A stretch of 64,000 nucleotides of DNA, from NCBI GenBank assembly GCA_947172415.1, contig OX359189.1, positions 3,610,501 through 3,674,500 of the forward strand, in the 5' to 3' direction. Of the stretch, positions 21,691-34,361 are shown one piece after another. A model generated the notes under the pieces. The model saw only the letters and a program-made list of their open reading frames with translations. It ran no database searches and had not been told where the DNA came from. Position numbers and translations under genes: made by a program. Origin of the DNA: Chondrosia reniformis (taxonomy: Eukaryota; Porifera; Demospongiae; Chondrillida; Chondrillidae). How positions within the stretch are numbered: position 1 is the stretch's first letter; each line of letters begins with the position of its first letter.

Positions 21691-24600
21691 ATGGAATCAA
21701 AAAAGGCACGGAAAAAGAATTTACAGCAATGGCGAATACTGTCGAACAGAGTGAGTCGAATGCAGATTCATTTCTTGCCCGAATCTGAAGCCTACAATTC
21801 TTAACCAGCAATTTTGGAATGACAGATGGTTTACTAATTAATTGGTAGTTACTACTTTGTTTTCATCTCAGCACATATAGTAATGTTGCACAATGTATAT
21901 GTGTACGAAATGTATGGTCAAATGGTGAAATTTCGTGATACTAGTTTCACATATATATAAATGTGTACACGCAAATCCTTCTTTCTATACATCTAGAAAT
22001 TGTAAATCTGTACATGTGTAAATTATATACTGCAGGTAGAGAAATGGAAACTTAGTGTTGGGTCTAGTATGGACTCAATTATTTGTATCCGAATGAGCCC
22101 TTGTGGCCAAATTCAGTTTTGTGGTAAGTACTTGCATGGTCACTGTAAGAGACGTAGGTAATACACTGATGACTGTACAGGGTCTAGCACATTGAAAGTC
22201 ACAGCATTACAATGTTGTAGAATTTCCCAGTGCTACTGATGAAGGTGGTATTCCCAGAAACCCTACACAGCCATAAATACTTAACAATGACTTGGATATT
22301 TTGGCATGCTAAGCACCTCCATGCGCGTTTCGCGGTATATAACCATCAGAAGGTGCTTAGGGTATGTTTTGGCATGCTTAGCACCTCCATGCACGTTTCG
22401 CTGTATATAACCATCAGAAGGTGCTTAGGGTATGTTTTGACATGCTTAGCACCTCCATGCACGTTTCGCTGTATATAACCATCAGAAGGTGCTTAGGGTA
22501 TGTTTTGGCATGCTTAGCACCTCCATGCACGTTTCGCTGTGTATAACCATCAGAAGGTGCTTAGGGTATGTTTTGGCATGCTTAGCACCTCCATGCACGT
22601 TTCGCTGTATATAACCATCAGAAGGTGCTTAGGGTATGTTTTGGCATGCTTAGCACCTCCATGCACGTTTCGCTGTATATAACCATCAGAAGGTGCTTAG
22701 GGTATGTTTTGGCATGCTTAGCACCTCCATGCACGTTTCGCTGTATATAGCCATCAGAAGGTGCTTAGGGTATGTTTTGGCAAGCTTAGCACCTCCTTGC
22801 ACGTTTCCCTGTATATAACCATCAGAAGGTGCTTACGGTATGTTTTGGCATGCTTAGCACCTCCATGCACGTTTCGCTGAATATAACTATCAGAAGGTGC
22901 TTAGGGTATGTTTTGGCATGCTTAGCACCTCCATGCACGTTTCGCTGTGTATAGCCATCAGAAGGTGCTTAGGGTATGTTTTGGCATGCTTAGCACCTCC
23001 ATGCACGTTTCGCTGTGTATAGCCATCAGAAGGTGCTTAGGGTATGTTTAGGCATGCTTAGCACCTCCATGCAGGTTTCGCAGTATATATATAGCCATCA
23101 GAAGGTGCTAAGGGTATATTTTGGCATGTATAGCACCTCCATGCACGTTTCGCTGTATATAACCATCAGAAGGGGCTTAGGGTATGTTTTGGTATGCTTA
23201 GCACCTCCATGCACGTTTCGCTGTATATAACCATCAGAAGGTGCTTAGGGTATGTTTTGGTATGTTTAGCACCTCCATGAAAAATCTAAGATACCATTTT
23301 CCTACATGCTATATGCCTATTCTGTAAAAAGAGCCTATAGGGGAACTAAACCTAAAGAGAGCTTTAGATGAAGATACAGTAGTCTTTTCTTCCTTCTTTT
23401 CCCTTCTTTTCCCTTCTTTTCCCTTCTTTTCCCTTCTTTCATCTTCTCCACTGGGTCAGACAGCCGTTTCTGGGAATTCCACCCTTCATCAGTGATCCTG
23501 GGAGTCTTTGTCTTTTTCTTTATCTTGATCTTCTGTGAATCCTCCATGCATGTTTCGCTGTATATAGCCATCAGAAGGTGCTTAGGGTATGTTTTGGCAT
23601 GCTTAGCACCTCCATGCACGTTTCCCTGTATATAACCATCAGAAGGTGCTTACGGTATGTTTTGGCATGCTTAGCACCTCCATGCACGTTTCGCTGTATA
23701 TAACTATCAGAAGGTGCTTAGAGTATGTTTTGGCATGCTTAGCACCTCCATGCACGTTTCGCTGTGTATAGCTATAAGAAGGTGCTTAGGGTATGTTTTG
23801 GCATGCTTAGCACCTCCATGCACGTTTCGCTGTGTATAGCCATCAGAAGGTGCTTAGGGTATGTGTTGGCATGCTTAGCACCTCCATGCACGTTTCGCTG
23901 TGTATAACCATCAGAAGGTGCTTAGGGTATGTTTTGGCATGCTTAGCACCTCCATGCACGTTTCGCTGAATATAACTATCAGAAGGTGCTTAGGGTATGT
24001 TTTGGCATGCTTAGCACCTCCATGCACGTTTCGCTGTGTATAGCCATCAGAAGGTGCTTAGGGTATGTTTTGGCATGCTTAGCACCTCCATGCACGTTTC
24101 GCTGTGTATAGCCATCAGAAGGTGCTTAGGGTATGTTTAGGCATGCTTAGCACCTCCATGCAGGTTTCGCAGTATATATATAGCCATCAGAAGGTGCTAA
24201 GGGTATATTTTGGCATGTATAGCACCTCCATGCACGTTTCGCTGTATATAACCATCAGAAGGGGCTTAGGGTATGTTTTGGTATGCTTAGCACCTCCATG
24301 CACGTTTCGCTGTATATAACCATCAGAAGGTGCTTAGGGTATGTTTTGGTATGTTTAGCACCTCCATGAAAAATCTAAGATACCATTTTCCTACATGCTA
24401 TATGCCTATTCTGTAAAAAGAGCCTATAGGGGAACTAAACCTAAAGAGAGCTTTAGATGAAGATACAGTAGTCTTTTCTTCCTTCTTTTCCCTTCTTTTC
24501 CCTTCTTTTCCCTTCTTTTCCCTTCTTTCATCTTCTCCACTGGGTCAGACAGCCGTTTCTGGGAATTCCACCCTTCATCAGTGATCCTGGGAGTCTTTGT

Positions 24601-27600
24601 CTTTTTCTTTATCTTGATCTTCTGTGAATCCTCCATGCATGTTTCGCTGTATATAGCCATCAGAAGGTGCTTAGGGTATGTTTTGGCATGCTTAGCACCT
24701 CCATGCACGTTTCCCTGTATATAACCATCAGAAGGTGCTTACGGTATGTTTTGGCATGCTTAGCACCTCCATGCACGTTTCGCTGTATATAACTATCAGA
24801 AGGTGCTTAGAGTATGTTTTGGCATGCTTAGCACCTCCATGCACGTTTCGCTGTGTATAGCTATAAGAAGGTGCTTAGGGTATGTTTTGGCATGCTTAGC
24901 ACCTCCATGCACGTTTCGCTGTGTATAGCCATCAGAAGGTGCTTAGGGTATGTTTTGGCATGCTTAGCACCTCCATGCACGTTTCGCTGTGTATAACCAT
25001 CAGAAGGTGCTTAGGGTATGTTTTGGCATGCTTAGCACCTCCATGCACGTTTCGCTGTATATAACTATCAGAAGGTGCTTAGGGTATGTTTTGGCATGCT
25101 TAGCACCTCCATGCACGTTTCCCTGTATATAACCATCAGAAGGTGCTTACAGTATGTTTTGGCATGCTTAGCACCTCCATGCACGTTTCGCTGTATATAA
25201 CCATCAGAAGGTGCTTAGGGTATGTTTTGGCATGCTTAGCACCTCCATGCACGTTTCGCTGTGTATAGCCATCAGAAGGTGCTTAGGGTATGTTTTGGCA
25301 TGCTTAGCACCTCCATGCACGTTTCGCTGTGTATAGCCATCAGAAGGTGCTTACGGTATGTTTTGGCATGCTTAGCACCTCCATGCGCGTTTCGCGGTAT
25401 ATAACCATCAGAAGGTGCTTAGGGTATGTTTAGGCATGCTTAGCACCTCCATGCACGTTTCCCTGTATATAACCATCAGAAGGGGCTTAGGGTATGTTTT
25501 GGCATGCTTAGCACCTCCATGCACGTTTCGCTGTATATAACCATCAGAAGGTGCTTAGGGTATGTTTTGGCATGCTTAGCACCTCCATGAAAAATCTAAG
25601 ATACCATTTTCCTACATGCTATATGCCTATTCTGTAAAAAGAGCCTATAGGGGAACTAAACCTAAAGAGAGCTTTAGATGAAGATACAGTAGTCTTTTCT
25701 TCCTTCTTTTCCCTTCTTTTCCCTTCTTTTCCCTTCTTTCAACTTCTCCACTGGGTCAGACAGCCGTTTCTGGGAATTCCACCCTTCATCAGTGATCCTG
25801 GGAGTCTTTGTCTTTTTCTTTATCTTGATCTTCTGTGAATCCTCCATGCATGTTTCGCTGTATATAGCCATCAGAAGGTGCTTAGGGTATGTTTTGGCAT
25901 GCTTAGCACCTCCATGCACGTTTCGCTGTGTATAGCTATAAGAAGGTGCTTAGGGTATGTTTTGGCATGCTTAGCACCTCCATGCACGTTTCGCTGTATA
26001 GAGCCATCAGAAGGTGCTTAGGGTATGTTTTGGCATGCTTAGCACCTCCATGCACGTTTCGCTGTGTATAGCCATCAGAAGGTGCTTAGGGTATGTTTTG
26101 GCATGCTTAGCACCTCCATGCACGTTTCGCTGTGTATAGCCATCAGAAGGTGCTTAGGGTATGTTTTGGCATGCTTAGCACCTCCATGCACGTTTCGCTG
26201 TGTATAACCATCAGAAGGTGCTTACGGTATGTTTTGGCATGCTTAGCACCTCCATGCACGTTTCGCTGTGTATAGCCATCAGAAGGTGCTTAGGGTATGT
26301 TTTGGCATGCTTAGCACCTCCATGCACGTTTCGCTGTGTATAACCATCAGAAGGTGCTTAGGGTATGTTTTGGCATGCTTAGCACCTCCATGCACGTTTC
26401 CCTGTATATAACCATCAGAAGGTGCTTACAGTATGTTTTGGCATGCTTAGCACCTCCATGCACGTTTCCCTGTATATAACCATCAGAAGGTGCTTAGGGT
26501 ATGTTTTGGCATGCTTAGCACCTCCATGCACGTTTCGCTGTGTATAGCCATCAGAAGGTGCTTAGGGTATGTTTTGGCATGCTTAGCACCTCCATGCACG
26601 TTTCGCTGTGTATAGCCATCAGAAGGTGCTTACAGTATGTTTTGGCATGCTTAGCACCTCCATGCACCTTTCGCTGTATATAACCATCAGAAGGTGCTTA
26701 GGGTGTGTTTTGGCATGCTTAGCACCTCCATGCACGTTTCGCTGTATATAACCATCAGAAGGTGCTTAGGGTATGTTTTGGCATGCTTAGCACCTCCATG
26801 CACGTTTCGCTGTGTATAGCCGTCAGAAGGTGCTTAGGGTATGTTTTGGCAAGCTTAGCACCTCCATGCACGTTTCCCTGTATATAACCATCAGAAGGTG
26901 CTTAGGGTATGTTTTGGCATGCTTAGCACCTCCATGCACGTTTCGCTGTATATAACCATAAGAAGGTGCTTAGGGTATGTTTTGGCAAGCTTAGCACCTC
27001 CATACACGTTTTGCTGTATATAGCCATCAGAAGGTGCTTAGGGTATGTTTTGGCATGCTTAGCACCTCCATGCACGTTTCCCTGTATATAACCATCAGAA
27101 GGTGCTTAGGGTATGTTTTGGCATGCTTAGCACCTCCATGCACGTTTCGCTGTATATAACTATCAGAAGGTGCTTAGGGTATGTTTTGGCATGCTTAGCA
27201 CCTCCATGCACGTTTCACTGTGTATAGCCATCAGAAGGTGCTTAGGGTATGTTTTGGCATGCTTAGCACCTCCATGCACGTTTCGCTGTGTATAGCCATC
27301 AGAAGGTGCTTAGGGTATGTTTTGGCATGCTTAGCACCTCCATGCACGTTTCGCTGTATATAACTATCAGAAGGTGCTTAGGGTATGTTTTGGCATGCTT
27401 AGCACCTCCATGCACGTTTCGCTGTATATAACCATCAGAAGGTGCTTAGGGTATGTTTTGGCATGCTTAGCACCTCCATGAAAAATCTAAGATACCATTT
27501 TCCCACATGCTACATGCCTATTCTGTAAAAAGAGCCTATAGGGGAACTAAACCTAAAGAGAGCTTTAGATGAAGATACAGTAGTCTTTTCTTCATTCTTT

Positions 27601-29269
27601 TCCCTTTTTTCATCTTCTCCACTGGGTCAGACAGCCATTTCTGGGAATTCCACCCTTCATCAGTGATCCTATGAGTCTTTGTCTTTTTTCTTTATTTTGA
27701 TCTTCTGTGAATCCTCCATGCACGTTTCGCTGTATATAGCCATCAGAAGGTGCTTAGGGTATGTTTTGGCATGCTTAGCACCTCCATGCGCGTTTCGCTG
27801 TATATATATAGCCATCAGAAGGTGCTTATGGTATGTTTTGGCATGCTTAGTACCTCCATGCACGTTTCGCTGTATATATATAACTATCAGAAGGTGCTTA
27901 GGGTATGTTTTGGCATGCTTAGCACCTCCATGCACGTTTCGCTGTATATAACCATCAGAAGGTGCTTAGGGTATGTTTTGGCATGCTTAGCACCTCCATG
28001 CACGTTTCGCTGTATATATATAGCCATCAGAAGGTGCTTAGGGTATATTTTGGCATGTATAGCACCTCCATGCACGTTTCGCTGTATATAACCATCAGAA
28101 GGTGCTTAGGGTATGTTTTGGCATGCTTAGCACCTCCATGCACGTTTCGCTGTATATAGCCATCAGAAGGTGCTTAGGGTATGTTTTGGCATGCTTAGCA
28201 CCTCCATGCACGTTTCGCTGTGTATAGCCATCAGAAGGTGCTTAGGGTATGTTTTGGCATGCTTAGCACCTCCATGCACGTTTCGCTGTATATAACTATC
28301 AGAAGGTGCTTAGGGTATGTTTTGGCATTTGGCATTTGGTTTTGTAGGATCAAATCATATGAAGGCATTTATGGAGGAGAAATCTATTATTAGTTTATTC
28401 AAGAAGTATGCCAATCGTCGCTCTCTGAAGATTGGACACAGAACTTCCCAAGGTATATATATACTCATGTATATATATACATACTCCATAGCGGGGCACA
28501 TATATATATGCAAAAGCATTGTCACATGTATATGTTGCAATTACAGCACACACATTTAACAGAAAGGGGAGAGAAAAGAAGTTTCACCCCCACAGCAATA
28601 GGCCAAGTTCATGGTATAACTGTGACTTAAGGAAGCTTGTATCAGAATATGTTAATCCTTATAGTAAGCTTGCATGAATATATTACATTGCATGTACATT
28701 AACAAACTTTCACATTCATTCAAATGAATAATAGAAAGAGAAACTTTTGGCAAGTGGGGAATAAACCAGGATGGTGGCCTCCAACTGTTGATTTTTATTC
28801 ACCAAATGGAACAAGAGGTATTATAGAATATATAGTTTAACTATATATAAATGACATAATATTGCATAACATTCAAATATCCATCCTAGGAAAAGTAAGA
28901 CCAACTTATGATAGTCTAGTCGCTGTAGCTCAATGTATGATTGTGGCAAATCCACAAGACTTCACATTTGATAGAACATCCAGGGGAAGTGAACAGGATG
29001 TAATGGAGGTTAACATGCACTTTATAGCTTCATAGCTTCTGGTGTAACTTTCGCTCTTGTAATTGTGTCAACTGTAAAACGTAAAAATGCTATCAACCAA
29101 AGGAATTAACTCATGCATGTGTAGCACATTATTTGTCTGGGACAAAACTGAGAGTTAATTATTATGTATTGACATTATATAGGTCCAGGAAATTTTAGAA
29201 TTATTATCTAATGAAACAGCTTTAGACCAAATCAGAGAAGTACGTGAAGAGATTTACAGCATGAACTGA
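21691..29269 (+). CDS. Gene B: uncharacterised multi-exon gene with a satellite-filled intron
   Basis: The exons are 21,691-21,750, 22,036-22,123, 28,348-28,452, about 28,547-28,663, about 28,739-28,817, 28,890-29,008 and 29,183-29,269, ending in TGA. The protein starts MESKKARKKNLQQW. It continues through GQIQFCGSNHMKAF (spliced across the satellite), a basic region (RRSLKIGHRT), NKPGWWPPTVDFYSPNG and VRPTYDSLVAVAQC. It ends VREEIYSMN. The phase joining exons 2 and 3 is exact. The join between exons 4 and 5 works only with a weak donor at about 28,656 (phase 0), so there may be an error or mutation there. I do not recognise the family. The WWP motif and basic N-terminus suggest a nuclear protein. 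The start codon is 53 bp from the 7.6-kb element. Confidence 0.55.
22299..28330. repeat. 68-bp satellite array with interspersed 260-bp segments
   Basis: Roughly 70-75 tandem copies of a 68-bp monomer (plus strand includes CATGCACGTTTCGCTGTATA and AGAAGGTGCTTAGGG) fill intron 2 of gene B. Each monomer contains an inverted pair (GGTGCT/AGCACC). Variant positions are shared between neighbours, giving higher-order structure: 22,860-23,948 and 23,949-25,037 are almost identical 1,089-bp units (16 monomer lengths plus 1 bp). Read on the minus strand, each monomer carries CTGATGG, a 3-bp hairpin and GAAAC inside a long stem, recalling a hammerhead. ORFs here are repeat artefacts. Confidence 0.95.
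23281..23540. repeat. 260-bp segment interrupting the satellite (four copies)
   Basis: A non-satellite block starts with AAAATCTAAGATACC and contains a CCTTCTTTT microsatellite and GGGTCAGACAGCCG. It recurs at 24,370-24,629, 25,591-25,840 and 27,481-27,712. The pyrimidine tract varies in length and the last copy is most diverged. The first two copies are explained by the 1,089-bp duplication; all four probably spread by unequal exchange with the satellite. Confidence 0.9.
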
Positions 29270-29329
29270 TTCATTTAAAGGTATATGTAATTAAACTTTT
29301 AATTATATAAATGCTCCAGAGACCAATCC

Positions 29330-30260
29330 AACTGTACTGCGAGCTGGAGCATGCTACAGGTTAAGACATACTAGTCCCACCATGTTCCTGTTGCAAAGCC
29401 ATGTCAACACCTCTGCACTTGATGATGGTACAAAGTGGTGATGCTAGGATGCATGACCTACCACCAAACCACTTTGTACCACTATTACCAAACAAAGGTA
29501 AATATGTTAACAGGATAGTACAGTCTAATACCACTGCATACATTATCTGTAAGTAGATGTTAAAGCCCCTCAAAAGTGCTGCACACTTCCAGGCCTATCA
29601 AAACGGTTCTGTGCTATGAAACCATTCAATATGTGTAACATTGGGCAATTGGTGGGTGAAAAATTGCAGGTGGATTGGGTGCAGTGCTGTATATGTAATA
29701 GCTACTATCACTGCCTTTGTGTTGGTTTGCCGAAGCATTTGATAAAAGCTGGTTTTTCCTGCAGTTCTGCAGAAAACACCCTACAGGATACACCATAAGT
29801 AACAGTCTAATGCCATGCATGACACTATGTACCATATGCCTGGCATGAATGTTTCACACTCCCTGGACTGAATGTAGGCTTATTTATTACCCACATCAAC
29901 GGGCCAAACCAGAAACTCTCCTTAATGGTCATGATGTTTACAGCCTATATACAACACATTACATAAGTGGAGAAATCATTGATTTTTATGCTCAGTAAGT
30001 TCTAGATCTGGTATTCCAAATTTTGTTATTTGACTAATTGGATTACCATTTTTTTGAATAGACTAATGTCCGAAAGTGGTACAGTGGGGTTTAAGTACTT
30101 AACCCACCAACCTGGCAGAGAATAGCTGCTGACAGGGAGCATGGGAAAATGGTTGCCAACATTCATAAAAATTTTGCTAAACCTAGCTCAGAAGCTACTT
30201 CCGAATGTGTGACAGGATATATCTTTCCACTCTGCATAAGGTTAGGTTTATAAGGCTTCA
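29330..30260 (+). pseudogene. Remnants of a PHD-finger and Ulp1-like protease gene
   Basis: An exon-like block at 29,593-29,799 (acceptor TTCCAG) encodes a PHD-type half finger: VDWVQCCICNSYYHCLCVGL. Farther on, a block ending at a GTAAG donor near 29,998 reads DVYSLYTTHYISGEIIDFYAQ-like sequence (20 residues from DVYS). This resembles the start of a Ulp1/C48 peptidase domain (W/Y...N/G-x-x-I-D-FY). The order is reversed relative to the Ginger gene here, and stops lie between, so it appears to be debris. It directly follows gene B, and I cannot exclude that it derives from gene B's own 3' neighbour. Confidence 0.4.
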
Positions 30261-30552
30261 TATATAATGCACACAGTATGTATGCAGCAATAATGTGCTA
30301 CACAAGCAGGATTATTATACCTATTACATGCCAGTGCATTTTATTATGTATAGCCAGATTGGATTTTAGCAAGTGTCATGAAGGAGGATAATAGGTAATG
30401 AAACCTTAACTTCATATGCAGTATCATGCCCATTCAGTTTACTCTTTAGCCTTACCTACCTTGATTCACTCGCTGGGACCAAGTTTCAAGTTTATTTCGG
30501 GTGAGTTACTTTATCTCCATGTACATATATTGCATACATACATACATATATA
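30261..30552. other. AT-rich stretch
   Basis: No gene is supported. Microsatellite tata/tacata dominates the end. Confidence 0.4.
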
Positions 30553-31432
30553 TACAGTGCAAGTTACAATATACTAAGGTAATCTAATATAATATATATA
30601 ATATAAATAAATAAATAAATAATATAATATAATATAATTAATTAATTCATATGGCTCCAAGAAAGAACCTAAAAACAAAATGGGCATATCATCATAAAGT
30701 TTAGGGTATAAAACTCATTTTAAATTAAGGGATTTTTGATTTAGGCCTCCGTTTGTTAGAAAACAGAGGACAAAGTCTGCATATAAAAGGCCATAGGACT
30801 ATAGAAAACCTATGGGAAATTTATATTGAAACAATGTGTTATATTAATAAAAATTATCAATTGGTCAGATAACTGTGAAATCAACATATATCATGGTACA
30901 TGTGTATAAGAAATGTCTGGCGAAGTTTTGCTTAATTAAATGAGCAAAATAATCAAGATATAATGAAGAATTGAAAGTTACGATTGCGCAAGCTGGTGAT
31001 GTATTGTGATGTTCTTCTATTGCGTCACCAACACCTTCGTATGTCGCTCGGTACACACATTTTGAGAATCTTGTGACGTTGCGAAAACGTCACCGCCTCG
31101 TTGCTAAAGAAGATCATCCTTTCGAGAACGGCTATGACAAGTCGACGCTCTCCTACGAGAAGGAGCTACCGAATAAGAGAGTTGTAGCGAAGGTTAGATA
31201 AAGCGTATTTGTATACGTTCATGCTAAGTTTAAGCCAAAAGTGTTGCTATATATATTGATGTAAAGAAATAAAAGAAATTCGTTTAGACGACCATATAGT
31301 AAAACTGTGGTACTTTAAGCTCCGTCATCTCTTCTTATGTTTTCTATTACTTATCCATGTGTGTACGTGTGCAGGAGTGTAATTGGATACGTAGGGGTGG
31401 ATTTGGATAAATATGCGTGCGTGCAAGCTCAT
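30553..31432 (+). repeat. About 0.88-kb direct repeat, copy 1
   Basis: It starts with CAGTGCAAGTTACAA and ends AAGCTCAT. It matches 32,547-33,398 with a low level of substitutions and small indels. It contains a GTGACGTTGCG/AACGTCAC palindrome at about 31,074-31,094. It has no convincing ORF. Confidence 0.85.
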
Positions 31433-31570
31433 GAGTTGAGTTGAGATGAGTTGAGATAATGAGTTCACTATAATGAGATTCCACTCTATATACAGTGCAA
31501 GTAAATTCATGTACACATTCATATATATATATATATATATATATTAATTGTCCATGTGTAGGAATAAGGA

Positions 31571-32532
31571 GTGCTATATTAAGCATGTTTAAATACAATC
31601 AAGTACTACACAGTGCAAGTTACAAAAATTTACATGGATGCAAGTGACTCCCAAGATAATCACACTGAGGTATATAATATAATACGGATGCAAATGACTC
31701 CCAAAATAATCACAATCAGGTATATTAAACGCTACAAGACTTTAGCCACACTGAAATTCTCAACTGCTGCATACAGAGTAGTAGTCTCTACAGATCATAT
31801 AAGGTTAAACGCATGGCCTTCCAATTACCTTTTCACACCTAAGTATAGACTGAAGATGATGCATCTGCATGCCATTATCAGCAAAAATTCCAGTCTCATG
31901 CAGGGGATCTCAGCCAATAATCACCGCAGATTTGACTTGCCTTGAGTGTCAGCTAGGAGTACCGTTGGTTGCTTGCATGCATTCACATAAACAACAGGGT
32001 TAGAGACGATTTGGTAACTTGCACACAAGGGACATTGTTCATGAAATAAATTAAAGGCCCCAGCCTTTATGTCCCTGTGTGCAAGTTACCAAATCGTCTC
32101 TAACCCTGTTGTTTATGTGAATGCATGCAAGCAACCAACGGTACTCCTAGCTGACACTCAAGGCAAGTCAAATCTGCGGTGATTATTGGCTGAGATCCCC
32201 TGCATGAGACTGGAATTTTTGCTGATAATGGCATGCAGATGCATCATCTTCAGTCTATACTTAGGTGTGAAAAGGTAATTGGAAGGCCATGCGTTTAACC
32301 TTATATGATCTGTAGAGACTACTACTCTGTATGCAGCAGTTGAGAATTTCAGTGTGGCTAAAGTCTTGTAGCGTTTAATATACCTGATTGTGATTATTTT
32401 GGGAGTCATTTGCATCCGTATTATATTATATACCTCAGTGTGATTATCTTGGGAGTCACTTGCATCCATGTAAATTTTTGTAACTTGCACTGTGTAGTAC
32501 TTGATTGTATTTAAACATGCTTAATATAGCAC
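31571..32532. repeat. Large palindrome 1 (foldback element)
   Basis: Arms 31,571-32,034 and 32,070-32,532 are inverted copies. A 330-bp section of each arm translates identically (110 codons, plus at 31,613 and minus at 32,158), so the arms are essentially identical. The spacer is only about 35 bp. The arm contains CAGTGCAAGTTACAA near its outer end. The ORFs are not thought to be genes. Confidence 0.95.
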
Positions 32533-32546
32533 TATATATATATATA

Positions 32547-33398
32547 TACAGTGTAAGTTACAATATACAAAGGTAATCTAATATAATATAATATAATATA
32601 AATAATTAAATAATTCATATGGCTCCAAGAAAGAACCTAAAAACAAAATGGGCATATCATCATAAAGATTAGGGTATAAAACTCGTTTCAAATTAAGGGA
32701 TTTTTTATTTAGGCCTCCGTTTGTTAGAAAACGGAGGACAAAGTTTGCATATAAAAGGCCATAGGACTATAGAAAACCTATGGGAAATTTATATGCAAAC
32801 CATGTGTTATATTGATAAAAAATTTCAATTTGTCAGATAACTGTGAAATCAACATATATCATGGTACATGTGTATAAGAAACGTCTGGCGAAGTTTTGCT
32901 TAATTAAATGAGCAAAATAATCAAGATATAATGAAGAATTAAAAGTTACGATTGCGCAAGCTGGTGATGTTTTGTGATGTTTTTCTAATGCGTCACCAAC
33001 ACCTTCGTATGTCGCTCCGTACCCACATTTTGTGAATCATGTGACGTTGCGTAAACGTCACCGCCTCGTTGCTAAAGAAGATCATCCTTTCGAGAACGGC
33101 TATGACAAGTCGACGCTCTCCTACGAGAAGGAGCTACCGAATAAGCGAGTTGTAGCGAAGGTTAGATAAAACGTATTTGTATACGTTCATGCTAAGTTTA
33201 AGCCAAAAGTGTTGCTATATATATTGATGTAAAGAAATAAAAGAAATTCGTTTAGACGACCGTAGTAAAACTGTGGTACTTTAAGCTCCGTCATCTCTGC
33301 TTATGTTTTCTATTACTTATCCATGTGTGTACGTGTGCAGGAGTGTAATTGGATACGTAGGGGTGGATTTGGATAAATATGCGTGCGTGCAAGCTCAT
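32547..33398 (+). repeat. About 0.85-kb direct repeat, copy 2
   Basis: Second copy of 30,553-31,432, starting CAGTGTAAGTTACAA. Together the two copies bracket palindrome 1. Confidence 0.85.
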
Positions 33399-33465
33399 AT
33401 ATATATATATATATAATTACAATCAAGTACTACACAGTACAAGTTACAAATTTAAGAGGGCCAAA

Positions 33466-34361
33466 TGACTATACAATATTAAAATTACAATCAATAACTA
33501 GCTACACATGCAGTGCAAGTTACAAATTTAAAGAGATCCAAGTGACCCCTAGGATAATCAGTATTTTAAACAGTACAAGACTTTAGTCACACTAGTACTG
33601 TTGCAGGCTTTGAAATCCTCAACTACTGCATAGAGAGTAGTAGTTGATACAGATCATCCAATTGCAAGGTAGAACACATGGCCTACCAATTACCTTTTCA
33701 CACCTTAGTATAGACTGAAGATGATGCATCTGCATGCCATATATCAACAAAGGCTCCAGTATTAAAGGGGTCTCAGCTAATAACCACAGCAGATTTGATT
33801 TGTCTTGTGAGGGAGCTAAGAACACCGACGGTTGGTCGCATGTATTCACATAATCAACAGGGTTAGAGACCATTTTGTAACTTGTACACAAGGGACATAA
33901 AAGGCCAAGGCCTTTATATACGTATGTGATGTCCCTTGTGTACAAGTTACAAAATGGTCTCTAACCCTGTTGATTATGTGAATACATGCGACCAACCGTC
34001 GGTGTTCTTAGCTCCCTCACAAGACAAATCAAATCTGCTGTGGTTATTAGCTGAGACCCCTTTAATACTGGAGCCTTTGTTGATATATGGCATGCAGATG
34101 CATCATCTTCAGTCTATACTAAGGTGTGAAAAGGTAATTGGTAGGCCATGTGTTCTACCTTGCAATTGGATGATCTGTATCAACTACTACTCTCTATGCA
34201 GTAGTTGAGGATTTCAAAGCCTGCAACAGTACTAGTGTGACTAAAGTCTTGTACTGTTTAAAATACTGATTATCCTAGGGGTCACTTGGATCTCTTTAAA
34301 TTTGTAACTTGCACTGCATGTGTAGCTAGTTATTGATTGTAATTTTAATATTGTATAGTCA
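33466..34361. repeat. Large palindrome 2 (foldback element)
   Basis: Arms 33,466-33,898 and 33,929-34,361 (433 bp each) are inverted and nearly identical, with a 30-bp spacer. They are clearly related to palindrome 1, sharing the AGACTTTAG and AGACTGAAGATGATGCAT segments, but diverged from it. A single-arm relative occurs at 53,765-54,120. Confidence 0.95.

Noticed and set aside
22299..28330. CRISPR-like regular repeat
   Set aside because: There are no unique spacers; the 68-bp monomers abut directly, as in a satellite, and the context is eukaryotic.
29361..29573. 70-codon minus ORF
   Set aside because: Lies antisense to the debris after gene B, with no motif or splice support.
31613..34208. 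Identical 90-110 codon ORFs on opposite strands
   Set aside because: They are mirror images within palindromes, with no protein motif.
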